DNA of 64,000 nt from Gammaproteobacteria bacterium UBA5078. GTDB taxonomy: Bacteria > Pseudomonadota > Gammaproteobacteria > Pseudomonadales > Pseudohongiellaceae. Below are positions 25,473 through 34,376 of the stretch, in pieces. The DNA is taken from NCBI GenBank assembly GCA_002416505.1, contig DIAM01000004.1:1-64000 (forward strand), read 5' to 3'. The notes beneath the pieces were generated by a model that was not told where the DNA came from, ran no database searches, and saw only the letters and a program-made list of their open reading frames with translations. The translations under genes were made by a program, and so were the position numbers. The number at the start of each line of letters is the position of its first letter. Within the stretch, counting starts at the first letter, position 1.

Positions 25473-26777
25473 ATGCCACAGAGACTTTCGAGTGCCCGCC
25501 TGCCACAGCAATCTGAATTAAGACAGCTGCTTACTTGCACGCTCTTGGCCTTTGCCTTGTCGCTAAGCGCCGCTAGCCTTGCACAGACAACCGCTAGCCC
25601 AGAGTCTGTAGGCCTCTCAGCGGAGCGTCTCAGGCGCATCGATGAGGTGATGAGCCGATATATGGACAACGACTATATAAGCGGCGCCATCACAGCGGTG
25701 GCCCGCCACGGCGAAACGGTGCATTTCTCTGCGCAGGGCTATATGGACCGGGAGAATGCGATCGACATGCGTGACGATGCCATTTTCCGCATGGCCTCTA
25801 TGTCCAAGCCCGTCACCGGTGTCGCCATCTTGATGATGCTCGAAGAGGGAAAATTACGGCTAGAGGACCCCGTCTCCAAGTTTATTCCCGAGTTTAGCAA
25901 CACCACCGTGGCCATGCTCACGGACCCCAACGCGGAGGACTCGCGCGACCCGGACATCTACAAGACCCCGGCGCTAAGGCAGATCACCATTCGCGACCTG
26001 CTCACCCACACCTCCGGGCTCGCCTCGAGCGGCATCGCCTCGCGCACCACGGCGCGGATGGCACCGCGCGATACCGCGGCAAACCTGGCTAGCTATATCC
26101 CAACGCTTGGCGCCGTGCCCCTAGACTTCCAGCCTGGAACGCGCTGGCAGTACAGCCTCCTCGCAGGCATAGAGACGCTGGGCCGGATAGTCGAGATCAC
26201 CTCGGGCATGAGCTTCGATCAGTTCCTGCAGCAGCGTCTCTTCGGCCCCCTGCGCATGAATGACACGAGCTTCGTAGTGCCCGTCGACAAACTGCCTCGC
26301 CTCGTCACCCTGTACGAGCGCACGGAAGAAGAACAGCTGGTGCGCCAAGACGAAACACCCTCGTGGCTGGATACCGAGACTTTGTACTCCGGGGGCGGCG
26401 GCCTCTACTCCACCACCCAGGACTATATGCGTTTCGCGCAGATGCTGCTGAACCGTGGGGAACTAGATGGACAACGCATTCTGGGCACCCGCACTGTAGA
26501 GTTGATGGCCTCCAATCACGTCGGCGATCTTTACGGACCGGCGTCTAATCGCGCCGAAGGCCTAGGCTTTGGCCTAACCGTGGAGGTCGTGTTGGACCCA
26601 GTACTAGCTAACACGCGAAGAGGCGCAGGCAGTTTCAGCTGGGGCGGCGCCTTCGGCACCTATTTCTGGGTGGACCCTTACAACGACCTAGTCGGCGTTA
26701 TGATGATCCAGACGCCCAACGGCGACCTGCGCACCGACTTCATCAACGCAGTGATTCAAGCGATCGTAGAAGATTGA
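25473..26777 (+). CDS. Exported serine hydrolase of the beta-lactamase/esterase family
   Basis: The 434-residue protein has a signal peptide (to about SLAQ-T) and a class C beta-lactamase fold. S109-M-S-K112 is the nucleophile motif in FRMASMSKPVTG, and LLTHTSGL, QYSLLAG (tyrosine motif, with no asparagine at the third place) and SWGGAFGTYFWVDP follow. The deviating YxN position fits esterases of the EstB type better than true beta-lactamases. It should cleave ester or amide bonds in the periplasm; the substrate is unknown. It stands between the two related split-barrel-like genes. Confidence 0.88.
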   Translation: MPQRLSSARLPQQSELRQLLTCTLLAFALSLSAASLAQTTASPESVGLSAERLRRIDEVMSRYMDNDYISGAITAVARHGETVHFSAQGYMDRENAIDMRDDAIFRMASMSKPVTGVAILMMLEEGKLRLEDPVSKFIPEFSNTTVAMLTDPNAEDSRDPDIYKTPALRQITIRDLLTHTSGLASSGIASRTTARMAPRDTAANLASYIPTLGAVPLDFQPGTRWQYSLLAGIETLGRIVEITSGMSFDQFLQQRLFGPLRMNDTSFVVPVDKLPRLVTLYERTEEEQLVRQDETPSWLDTETLYSGGGGLYSTTQDYMRFAQMLLNRGELDGQRILGTRTVELMASNHVGDLYGPASNRAEGLGFGLTVEVVLDPVLANTRRGAGSFSWGGAFGTYFWVDPYNDLVGVMMIQTPNGDLRTDFINAVIQAIVED

Positions 26778-26803
26778 TTTCGAAATAGTAGGAGCGCATT
26801 CGG

Positions 26804-27214
26804 GTGAGCAAGATTATGACGAAGACAAGATTTAGGAATATTTTCCTAGCGCTCCTACTGCTCGGCACGACGGCATGCTCGGAGCCTTTTCTGTACTTCT
26901 CTGGCGGACGCCTAGGCGGGGAAGAGGCCGCCCTCGTCGAGCTGCCAAGCTCTAGCGGCGTGCTGCAAATAGAGACGCTGCCGTCCGCACCCTATTCGGT
27001 CAATATTGGCTTTGTCCTACTCGACGGCAAACTCTATATCGACCCGGCGTTAGACCGCCAGTGGTATCAGAACACCCTCGTCGACCCAGCGGTTCGAGTT
27101 CGATTCGGTGGCAGCGACCTAGTTCACCCTATGATGACCGTTAGAGAGGAAGACCCGGAAGTCATTGCGCAGTTCGATCCCACGAGAATCGTCCTACGTC
27201 TCGAGCCCCGCTGA
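26804..27214 (+). CDS. Small lipoprotein-like protein, split-barrel-like
   Basis: The 136-residue product has a signal sequence ending in LLGTTAC, a lipobox-like site with a non-standard -3 residue, then YFSGGRLGGEEAAL, IGFVLLDGKLYIDP, RQWYQNTLVD, AVRVRFGG and a C-terminal LRLEPR. It appears homologous to the 24515 product. AGGAG nine bases before GTG 26804 supports that start. It follows the serine hydrolase by 26 bases and probably shares its mRNA. The function is unknown. Confidence 0.68.
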   Translation: MSKIMTKTRFRNIFLALLLLGTTACSEPFLYFSGGRLGGEEAALVELPSSSGVLQIETLPSAPYSVNIGFVLLDGKLYIDPALDRQWYQNTLVDPAVRVRFGGSDLVHPMMTVREEDPEVIAQFDPTRIVLRLEPR

Positions 27215-27216
27215 GC

Positions 27217-28740
27217 TTATTTCAGAAGCAGGTCGAGTAGTTCGATATTGCCTCTGTGTCGATCTCTAATCTTTTTCAGCTCGTCGAATATCTGCGCATT
27301 GCCGACACGCGGCAATATTTCGCTAATATTCTGTATTACCTCGTCCTGGTCATTCCTGATGTATTGCATGCGTGCGATGAAGCCATTAATCGCCATGCAT
27401 TTTGCGAAATCACTTCCTATTGCACTAGTGGTCTGCTTTCCCAGCATCTCTATACATTGCGCCAGTGCTTCGCAATTTTCCGTTGCATCGGAATGAATCC
27501 GCAGCAGTAGATCGTGCCTATAGCTGGTGCCCGCCTGGCCCATCGAGAATCCGCATACCTTGGCGACCGCGCGTTCGGCCTCTAACAGCTGCGCAATAAA
27601 CCCAAAGAGTTCCTCGTCGTCACAGTGGCCGGAATAGTCTCCACTAAACTGATCTGCCATGCAGGGGCTAGAGCTGACTTCGCTTACTGACTCGGGATCC
27701 GCGGTTGGCGCCTGGTCTGTTGCTAAACGCTGCAGGGACTGCACGGTTTCCTTGACCAAGCGCTGTACGCGCTGGGCAGCGCTGCACAGCTCTTTTATTT
27801 CGCCACAGGAGCGGCCCGCGTATAGAGCCATTTTCTCTAACTCTCCGCTAGCCCCTCTCAAGGGAGAATCTGTGGCAAAGAGAAACACAGGCTGGCCATC
27901 TTGCTCCCCTATCTTTACACGCTGCGCACTATCGCATTGCTCCGCCGTGCTGGTCTCGGTAACGCTATTGCGCAACACCCTTACCGGGGCATCGTCCGGC
28001 CAGTTTATATGGAATTTTGTCGTGTACAGCGTGTCATCGGCACTCGCCTCTAGCACGCGTTGCTTGTGATAACTGTGCGCATTGGACTCGAATGTTGCGA
28101 GGAACGCCGTGCCGCAACTCACCCCTTGGGCACCAAGCAGCATAGCGGCGGCGATGGCCTGGCCTGTGGCGATGCCCCCTGCCGCAACCACTGGAACTTT
28201 GCTGTTGCGGCATATTTCGGGCAATAGACTGTACACGCTCTGCGTCGCCCATACGTGCCCCCCGGCATCTACGCCCTGTACTATCAGAATATCGACACCG
28301 GCAGCTAGAGCCTTGTCTGCGTCGGCAACACTGCCTACCTGATGAATGACTGTGATCCCTGCGCCCTTAAAGCGCTGCACGACCTCTGACTGCACATCCC
28401 AGAAGAGGCATACCGCCGTTACTTTCATCTCGATCAGTGTCGCGATCTGCTGCTCTAACAACTCGGGGGCAGTCGCGGCGGGCACTATGTTCACGGCAAA
28501 GGGCCTGGCACTAAGCGCACGATACTGCTCGATTTGCGCGCGTATGAACTGCGCGCTCTCCCGCACCATTCCCATACAACCGAAGCCGCCCGCCTCGCTG
28601 ACCGCGGCAGCGAGTTCTGCGCGAGCCACCCCGCCCATGCCCGCACAGATAATAGGGTATTGACAGCCGAGCATAGCGACCAATGGCGTATGCAAGGAAA
28701 GGGGTACAGCAATAGGGGTAGAAGAGTCGGAGACGAGCAT
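27217..28740 (-). CDS. Nitronate monooxygenase with extra C-terminal helical domain
   Basis: Residues 1 to about 320 form an FMN TIM barrel of the nitronate monooxygenase/2-nitropropane dioxygenase family. They show PIICAGMGGVARAELAAAVSEAGG, FAVNIVPAAT, VIHQVGSV, GVDAGGH with the candidate catalytic histidine, and PVVAAGGIATG. Typical members end near 320-360 residues, but this one continues to 507. After a serine-rich linker, residues about 370-507 are helical (LLEAERAVAKVC, YRHDLLLRIHSDATENCEAL), recalling ferritin-like bundles and DUF6306-type domains. The enzyme would oxidise alkyl nitronates or related carbon acids; the role of the tail is unknown. Confidence 0.86.
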   Translation of the reverse strand: MLVSDSSTPIAVPLSLHTPLVAMLGCQYPIICAGMGGVARAELAAAVSEAGGFGCMGMVRESAQFIRAQIEQYRALSARPFAVNIVPAATAPELLEQQIATLIEMKVTAVCLFWDVQSEVVQRFKGAGITVIHQVGSVADADKALAAGVDILIVQGVDAGGHVWATQSVYSLLPEICRNSKVPVVAAGGIATGQAIAAAMLLGAQGVSCGTAFLATFESNAHSYHKQRVLEASADDTLYTTKFHINWPDDAPVRVLRNSVTETSTAEQCDSAQRVKIGEQDGQPVFLFATDSPLRGASGELEKMALYAGRSCGEIKELCSAAQRVQRLVKETVQSLQRLATDQAPTADPESVSEVSSSPCMADQFSGDYSGHCDDEELFGFIAQLLEAERAVAKVCGFSMGQAGTSYRHDLLLRIHSDATENCEALAQCIEMLGKQTTSAIGSDFAKCMAINGFIARMQYIRNDQDEVIQNISEILPRVGNAQIFDELKKIRDRHRGNIELLDLLLK

Positions 28741-28947
28741 AGGCAGTGAACCGCGAGATCAGTTGCAAAATTGCGAATAGAGTATTGAGTCTTGCACGCA
28801 ATCGTAAACTGATTCTTTGAACTTAGGAATTGGCAATGGGCTTAACACCTTGCTTCAAGCGAGTCATTTTACCCGCCGCCTTTTTAATAGCGCCCCCTAT
28901 GAACCTTCGCCAAGTCGTGACGGACTGTTATTTCTTGTGACATCGCA

Positions 28948-28976
28948 TTGACAGCAGACCTGTACACACTCATATT
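28948..28976 (+). promoter_or_regulatory. Sigma-70 promoter-like pair before the MarR gene
   Basis: TTGACA (28948-28953) is a perfect -35 box, and CATATT (28971-28976) matches the -10 consensus at four of six positions with a 17-base spacer. It sits about 30 bases before the MarR reading frame and could drive the regulator and the TonB-dependent receptor behind it. Confidence 0.5.
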
Positions 28977-29003
28977 GCGTGCATATACACCTATTCCCGG
29001 TTT

Positions 29004-29438
29004 TTGACTTTGAGCGCACTCGAAATTCCTTGCTATTCATTCACCGCGCGACATGCCAGTCGGCATCTTACGCAGTTCTATGAGCACATGATGAGTAGCA
29101 GCGGCATTCATATTCAGCAGTTCACCATTCTGGCGCTCATCGAACACAAAGGGCCACTGACGATTATCGAGCTTGCCCAAGAGTTGGCGATGGATAGAAC
29201 GACTCTGGCTCGCAGCCTTAGCCCTATCGAAAGAGATGGCTATATCTCGATAAGCAGCGGGAAGGAAGATCGCCGCAATAGGATCATTTCAATCACGACT
29301 CACGGCAAACAGAAACTGGAGATTGCCCTCAAATTGTGGCGAAAGGCACAGGCCGAGTTCGAGTCTCGCTTCGGAGTCGAAAGGGCTGCGAAGCTACGAG
29401 AAGAATTGCGGGCCGCGGCAGATGCCGTAGCCTCTTAG
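29004..29438 (+). CDS. MarR family transcriptional regulator
   Basis: The 144-residue protein has the MarR winged helix: IQQFTILALIEHKGPLTIIELAQEL, then recognition helix MDRTTLARSLSPIERDGYI and wing SSGKEDRRNRIISITTHGK. It should bind DNA as a dimer and respond to a small ligand. No ATG fits; a TTG at 29004 or 29010 is the likely start. It lies 44 bases before the TonB-dependent receptor gene, which is its obvious candidate target. Confidence 0.85.
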   Translation: MTLSALEIPCYSFTARHASRHLTQFYEHMMSSSGIHIQQFTILALIEHKGPLTIIELAQELAMDRTTLARSLSPIERDGYISISSGKEDRRNRIISITTHGKQKLEIALKLWRKAQAEFESRFGVERAAKLREELRAAADAVAS

Positions 29439-29482
29439 GGTTTCATTTTTATCACTATAAAACAATAAATCGGTATAACAGC

Positions 29483-31609
29483 ATGCATAAAAAAGTCTTC
29501 AGACCTCTGTCTCTTCTCTGTATTTCAATTCTCTCTGCACAGGTCTTTGCGCAAAGCTCGGAAGAGAATTCTAACGTCACTTATCCTAGCGCCTATTTCG
29601 CTGAATACGCACCGATTACGGTGAACGACATGCTCAATAGAATTCCTGGCATCAACCTTGTACTCACGAATAGCAGCTCCAGCTCCTCTTCCGATCGCGG
29701 CCTGGGTTCTTCTGCGCAGATTCTGATCGATGGCAAGCGCCTGGCTGGAAAGTCTAACGAGGCTAGTAGTCAGCTCGACAGAATCGCCGCAAATGAAGTG
29801 GACTACATCGAGATCATCAGGGGCAGCTCCAGCGACCTTGACGTGCAGAACAGCGGCCAGTTAGTGAATATCGTACTGCGAGAGTCTCTATCGCGCTCGA
29901 ATGTCTCCACCGAAGTGAACGCAACCCATTTCGCCGATGGGACCATGGAGCCAGGTGGCTCACTTGCCTGGAGCGGGCAATCGGGAAAACTGACCTATTT
30001 GCTCAGCGGCACTGTCGTATCGGCCTACGAGCATACCGAGAGTTTCGAGCACAGCATTAACGGTGATCTCTCTCCCAATGACACCGTCGCCTTCGATCGC
30101 TATAAAGAGCAGACCAACTACTCGATTAACTCCAACATCTCTTACGCCCTGACCGAGCGCGACCGCATAGCGTTCAACGTGCTTTACAACGAGAGCAACC
30201 CTCCCACGGAATTGTTTCGGGTCGTGACCAATCTTAACGGCCCCACCCCTGTGGCGAGCTATGAGAGAGAAGATATTCCCGCGACCTCTGACAACTGGGA
30301 ATTCGGTGGCGATTACGAACACAGCTTTGCCGGCGGCAGTCGCTTCAAGGCGCTGTTCATCGTCAACGAAAAGAACACCGATACACTGCGCGAGCGTTTC
30401 GTCTCGACCTCTCTCGGTGGAGCGGAGACTAAGAATCTGTTCCTCTCCACTCTGAGTAGCTATAGCGAACGCATCGCGCGTAGCTCTTACACGATGAGCC
30501 TAGGCGACGGCCAAGGCCTGGAACTCGGGATCGAGGCCGCGCAAACCACACAGGAATCAGCTCTCAAGCAAGGCGTGCTGCGCGCCACGGCAGGCGACCC
30601 CGCCTTTGGTGGTCTCACACCGGTAGCGTTGCCCAACGCCAACTCCACAGTAGAGGAGATCCGCTACGAGCCCTTCGCGATTCACAACTGGCAGCTGTCC
30701 CCCCGCTTGTCACTAGAGAGCTCCGTTATCGCCGAGTTCTCCGAGATAGAGCAAAACGCGGACGGCCACATCAAGCGCGACTTTCAGTATCTGAAACCGA
30801 AGCTGGATATGCGTTTCAACATCAGCGGCTCCCTGCAATTGCGTACATCACTGGAACGCAATGTCTCACAGCTTAGTTTCGCCGACTTCTCCCGCGCCAC
30901 CAATGAGCGTGATGATGATCAGGATACGGTCGCTGGTAATACTCAGCTTGAGCCCGAAGAGAGTCTGCGCGGCGAAGTTACACTGGACTATCGTCTTCCG
31001 AATGACGGCGGCGCACTCAATGTGAAATATTTCCACTACGAGTACGACAATAAGATCGGCAAGGTGGATATCTCCACCCCAACTGTTGTGCAGTCCACCA
31101 ATGGCAATGTCGGCTCTGCCGCCGCCTACGGATTTACCCTCAACGGCAGCGTAAAGCTAGGCATGCTAGGTCTTCCACAGGCACTGCTGACCGCAGCGGC
31201 CACGATTCAGGAATCAGAGTTTCATAACGACCCGCTGATTAGGTCTGAGCATGGTTTCGCACCCTATGACAGGGGTAATTACCGCGTTAGCTACCGGCAC
31301 GACTTGCCCCAGTACCAAATGAACTACGGCATGACCTATATTGGCCGCTGGCAGGGTGGGCGTATCCTCTACGACGTGGACAATCGCTACAACCTAGCAC
31401 TCGCCCATGACCTGACCTTCTATGTCGAGAAACTCGGTTTCGCCGGCCTTACCTATCGCTTCGAGGCCGCCAACTTGACCGACCATGAGACCTGCCCTAA
31501 GCGTGTTCGTTACGATGGCAATATCCTCAACGAGATCGCCAAGGAATATGAGTTTACCTGCTCCACCACCGGACGACGCTTTGCGTTTAAAGTGCGGGGA
31601 AATTTCTAA
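29483..31609 (+). CDS. TonB-dependent outer-membrane receptor
   Basis: The 708-residue protein has a signal peptide (to about VFAQ-S), a plug domain (about 40-140; VNDMLNRIPGINLV, ILIDGKRLAGKS, IEIIRGSSSDLD) and a long beta barrel ending in FKVRGNF with a terminal aromatic. It should import a scarce ligand across the outer membrane with TonB energy. An unusual serine run (NSSSSSSSDRG) sits in the plug. The frame is open further upstream into the MarR gene, but the ATG at 29483 gives the signal peptide. No inner-membrane transporter is adjacent. Confidence 0.88.
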   Translation: MHKKVFRPLSLLCISILSAQVFAQSSEENSNVTYPSAYFAEYAPITVNDMLNRIPGINLVLTNSSSSSSSDRGLGSSAQILIDGKRLAGKSNEASSQLDRIAANEVDYIEIIRGSSSDLDVQNSGQLVNIVLRESLSRSNVSTEVNATHFADGTMEPGGSLAWSGQSGKLTYLLSGTVVSAYEHTESFEHSINGDLSPNDTVAFDRYKEQTNYSINSNISYALTERDRIAFNVLYNESNPPTELFRVVTNLNGPTPVASYEREDIPATSDNWEFGGDYEHSFAGGSRFKALFIVNEKNTDTLRERFVSTSLGGAETKNLFLSTLSSYSERIARSSYTMSLGDGQGLELGIEAAQTTQESALKQGVLRATAGDPAFGGLTPVALPNANSTVEEIRYEPFAIHNWQLSPRLSLESSVIAEFSEIEQNADGHIKRDFQYLKPKLDMRFNISGSLQLRTSLERNVSQLSFADFSRATNERDDDQDTVAGNTQLEPEESLRGEVTLDYRLPNDGGALNVKYFHYEYDNKIGKVDISTPTVVQSTNGNVGSAAAYGFTLNGSVKLGMLGLPQALLTAAATIQESEFHNDPLIRSEHGFAPYDRGNYRVSYRHDLPQYQMNYGMTYIGRWQGGRILYDVDNRYNLALAHDLTFYVEKLGFAGLTYRFEAANLTDHETCPKRVRYDGNILNEIAKEYEFTCSTTGRRFAFKVRGNF

Positions 31610-31622
31610 GGGTGAAATATTA

Positions 31623-31649
31623 TCGCCCCAGCCTATTGGGCTGGGGCGA
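31623..31649 (+). terminator. Terminator-like hairpin after the TonB receptor
   Basis: TCGCCCCAGCC and GGCTGGGGCGA form an 11-bp GC-rich stem with a five-base loop, 13 bases after the receptor stop codon. A T-run is missing, so it may stabilise the mRNA end rather than terminate transcription by itself. Confidence 0.6.
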
Positions 31650-31962
31650 ACTCATTCAAGTTAAAATCTAATCGATCGAACGATAATAAGACAGTCTGCA
31701 GCGCCAAGTAGCAATCTCTCAATTCCTGTTAACTCCTCCTACGCTCGGTCCTCGAAGCCGTCACCTATCCTATTCCGTAGCGCTATTCACTCGGCCAATC
31801 GGAAGCTAGCAAGTGTGTGGCTTATAGCGGCAGATTGTCCTATCATCCCGAACTCCCTTAAATTAGTTCCAAATGAGTTTCAGCAGCCTCTATATCGCGT
31901 TCGCGCCCAATTGGCACTAACTTTTGGACTGATCCTGACCAATGTCCACTTAAGGTAGATAC
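31650..31962. other. Intergenic region without gene
   Basis: Apart from AAGG before the ATG at 31963, I see no gene, repeat or convincing promoter here. It likely holds the promoter of the channel-like gene. Confidence 0.4.
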
Positions 31963-33171
31963 ATGAATCACACACTCTGGTGGAAAAGATCGGCGCTACT
32001 CACCCTCGCTCTGGCTGGCCTACTAATTATTCTATGGGTTCAGATGAACCAATATCAACCGGAGAGTCAGCTTACTAGCAAGGCTGCCGTCGATGAATTT
32101 CTAGTTGAGAATTGGGTTGAGAAACATCCCCAGCAGAACGCGGACAGTTTCGTCGAGCTAAAGACGGGGATATTCATTCAATCCCTGCATTTCCTCGATT
32201 CAAGCCAGGTGCATGTCACAGGTTATATATGGCAGAAATATGCAAACACTCCCGAGCACATTGAGATTAAGAACGGCATCGGCATGGATAGAGCGGGCTT
32301 TATACTGCCGGAACAAGTCGATCAAACCACCCCGACTGAGATCTATAGAAAACGTTTCCTCTTAGGAAAAGAGGTCTGCGAGAACGTCATAAGAGGCTGC
32401 CAAGAGAGCCAGGCATGGGATGAGGAATTGATTGGCTGGTATTTCGAAGCCTCACTAAGACAACCCTTTGACTACGTTAATTATCCGTTTGACCATAAGA
32501 CGGTCTGGGTGCGCATGTGGGCAAATGACTTTTCGAATAATATCGTGCTAGTCCCCGATTTCGACTCATACGATGCCACGGGGCTAAACGATATTTTCGG
32601 CATAGAGAACGATATTGTGCTTGGCACTTGGGATAGAGAAGACACATTCTTCGACTATTACCTGTCCAGCTATACCACTAATTTCGGGATTCAAAACTAT
32701 ATCGGTAGCAATGGATTTCCCGAGCTACGCTATAATTTTGTAGTTAAACGCAAATTCGCTAGCGCATTTATTGTCTATTTGCTGCCCCTATTCCTCGTAT
32801 CCATTCTGCTTTTCTCGGCGCTGCTGACCGTTACCGCAGAAGAGGACACCTCGAGCCGACATGGCTTCAGCACATCGGACTTTATCGCGGCCGCATCGGC
32901 GCTGTTCTTTGTCGTCATGCTCGCCCATATTCAACTGCGGCAGGAGGTAGGCGGCACGAACATCGTCTATATCGAATATTTCTATATCTTGATGTACGCA
33001 ATCCTAGTGCTGGCAACGGCGAATACCTACCTATTCTCCGCGCAGGCGGCAAGTAAAGCGAAGTGGCTTAGCACAATTCATGACAACGATGGACTGATCC
33101 CCAAGCTAGCCTATTGGCCGGTTGTGTTGAGCAGCCTAGTCATTATTACCTTGCTGCAAATTTTCGCTTGA
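31963..33171 (+). CDS. Membrane protein resembling a pentameric ligand-gated channel
   Basis: The 402-residue protein has an N-terminal membrane helix (about 10-27), an extracytoplasmic beta-rich domain (about 40-260), then four helices at about 266-290, 305-326, 333-357 and 382-401. That helix spacing, the YPFD motif at 174-177 after a beta strand, and VVKRKFASAFIVYLLPLFLV leading into the first helix resemble bacterial Cys-loop-type channels. The extra N-terminal helix, and a cysteine pair at 139 and 146, are unlike simple members such as GLIC. Channel function is inferred from topology. No neighbouring gene suggests the ligand. Confidence 0.55.
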   Translation: MNHTLWWKRSALLTLALAGLLIILWVQMNQYQPESQLTSKAAVDEFLVENWVEKHPQQNADSFVELKTGIFIQSLHFLDSSQVHVTGYIWQKYANTPEHIEIKNGIGMDRAGFILPEQVDQTTPTEIYRKRFLLGKEVCENVIRGCQESQAWDEELIGWYFEASLRQPFDYVNYPFDHKTVWVRMWANDFSNNIVLVPDFDSYDATGLNDIFGIENDIVLGTWDREDTFFDYYLSSYTTNFGIQNYIGSNGFPELRYNFVVKRKFASAFIVYLLPLFLVSILLFSALLTVTAEEDTSSRHGFSTSDFIAAASALFFVVMLAHIQLRQEVGGTNIVYIEYFYILMYAILVLATANTYLFSAQAASKAKWLSTIHDNDGLIPKLAYWPVVLSSLVIITLLQIFA

Positions 33172-33278
33172 TGGTGAAGGCGCACTGCGCCATTGCGGCT
33201 TTGCATTGATCCCATTGTTGGCCCGATACGTAGTTACATTACAAACTCGATGACTAGAGAAAAATAGGGAAGGTCGCG

Positions 33279-33656
33279 ATGGTGTTAGGCAAAGCCGTTC
33301 TAGGAATATCCGCACTGGCATTCATAGGCTACGGCCTACTTAGCCTTTTATCGCCGGCAATCCCTGCGGGGTTCGCCGGTCTACAAATGAGTAATGGCGA
33401 CGCATTCGCAGAGGTCGGCGCGATGTATGGCGGCCTGCAAACCGGGATAGGACTGTTCTGTGCCCTGGCCTTGCTCAAACCAGAGTTCTACCGTTCGGGT
33501 CTGCTGCTTCTCGTTCTCGCCATTGGCGCCCTCACACTCGCACGCCTTGTCTCCATATTCGCGGCGCCGGATCCTGTGAGTATTTACAGCTACGGAGCAT
33601 TCGCATACGAGGTTGCCACAACCCTAGCCGCACTAACGGCACTACTAAAAAAATAA
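33279..33656 (+). CDS. DUF4345-like small membrane protein
   Basis: The 125-residue protein has four hydrophobic helices with SPAIPAGFAGLQ, EVGAMYGGLQTGIGLFCALALL and a final AYEVATTLAALTALLKK, as in DUF4345 proteins. The function is unknown. GGAAGG before the ATG supports the start. The next gene begins one base after its stop, so the two are co-transcribed. Confidence 0.75.
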   Translation: MVLGKAVLGISALAFIGYGLLSLLSPAIPAGFAGLQMSNGDAFAEVGAMYGGLQTGIGLFCALALLKPEFYRSGLLLLVLAIGALTLARLVSIFAAPDPVSIYSYGAFAYEVATTLAALTALLKK

Positions 33657-33657
33657 T

Positions 33658-34197
33658 ATGACTCAACACGAATATATCTTCATCGCGGTCTCCATCATTC
33701 TCGGCCTAGCCATCACGCGCCTGTTGCACAATGCGGCGATGATCACGCGCGCCCACGACCGCCTCATTTTTCATTGGTCCTCTGCCATCTGGACCGGCAG
33801 CATCATGCTCTATATTTTGCAGCTTTGGTGGGTGGGGTGGGGCCTGCGTACGATTGAACAATGGTCCTTTCTAGATTTCATCATCTTAGTGTTCGGCTCC
33901 TCTTGCATCTACGGCGCGGCGGAGATGTCGTTGACGGTTCCCGAAGATGGAAAAGTGGATATGCTCAAGGAGAGCCAGCAATTGGGGCGCCTTTCTGCGC
34001 TATCGATGCTGCTGTATTTCCTCGTGGGCCCCTATGTCAACATCGTCATGTACAACAATGATGTATTGCCCTCCATCGCAGTGCCTGCCGTTGGCATGCT
34101 GCTAATGGTGCTGGTGATAAGCATCCCTGCACACTTCAAGCTGTGGTCGCTATTGTTTGCGATTTACTCTTTCGGAGTACTCTTAGTTACGGTTTAG
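33658..34197 (+). CDS. Hypothetical multi-pass membrane protein, paralogue of 7210-7785
   Basis: The 179-residue protein has about five hydrophobic segments and no recognised family. The N-terminal pattern (EYIFIAVSIILGLAITRLL, then a RAHDR loop and a W-rich segment) parallels the 191-residue protein encoded at 7210-7785, so the two look like paralogues. It is coupled to the DUF4345-like gene. Confidence 0.68.
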   Translation: MTQHEYIFIAVSIILGLAITRLLHNAAMITRAHDRLIFHWSSAIWTGSIMLYILQLWWVGWGLRTIEQWSFLDFIILVFGSSCIYGAAEMSLTVPEDGKVDMLKESQQLGRLSALSMLLYFLVGPYVNIVMYNNDVLPSIAVPAVGMLLMVLVISIPAHFKLWSLLFAIYSFGVLLVTV

Positions 34198-34376
34198 CAA
34201 ATGGAGGAAAAGCTATCGACCTAGACATGTAAAGTATCGGCATCAATTGCAATTTTTTGTCTCGATTACGGAAATTATCTGCCCCTTAGCGTATATTGCG
34301 CCCCTTTTGTCGTTTGCACCGTCGCCACTGTCCATACTCTTGGTGCAAGAAAAGAATCCGTAACGAGAGCCTGCCA

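Noticed and set aside
26804..27214. Calling the product a definite lipoprotein
   Set aside because: The site LLGTTAC has Thr at -3 instead of Leu/Val/Ile, so lipidation is only possible.
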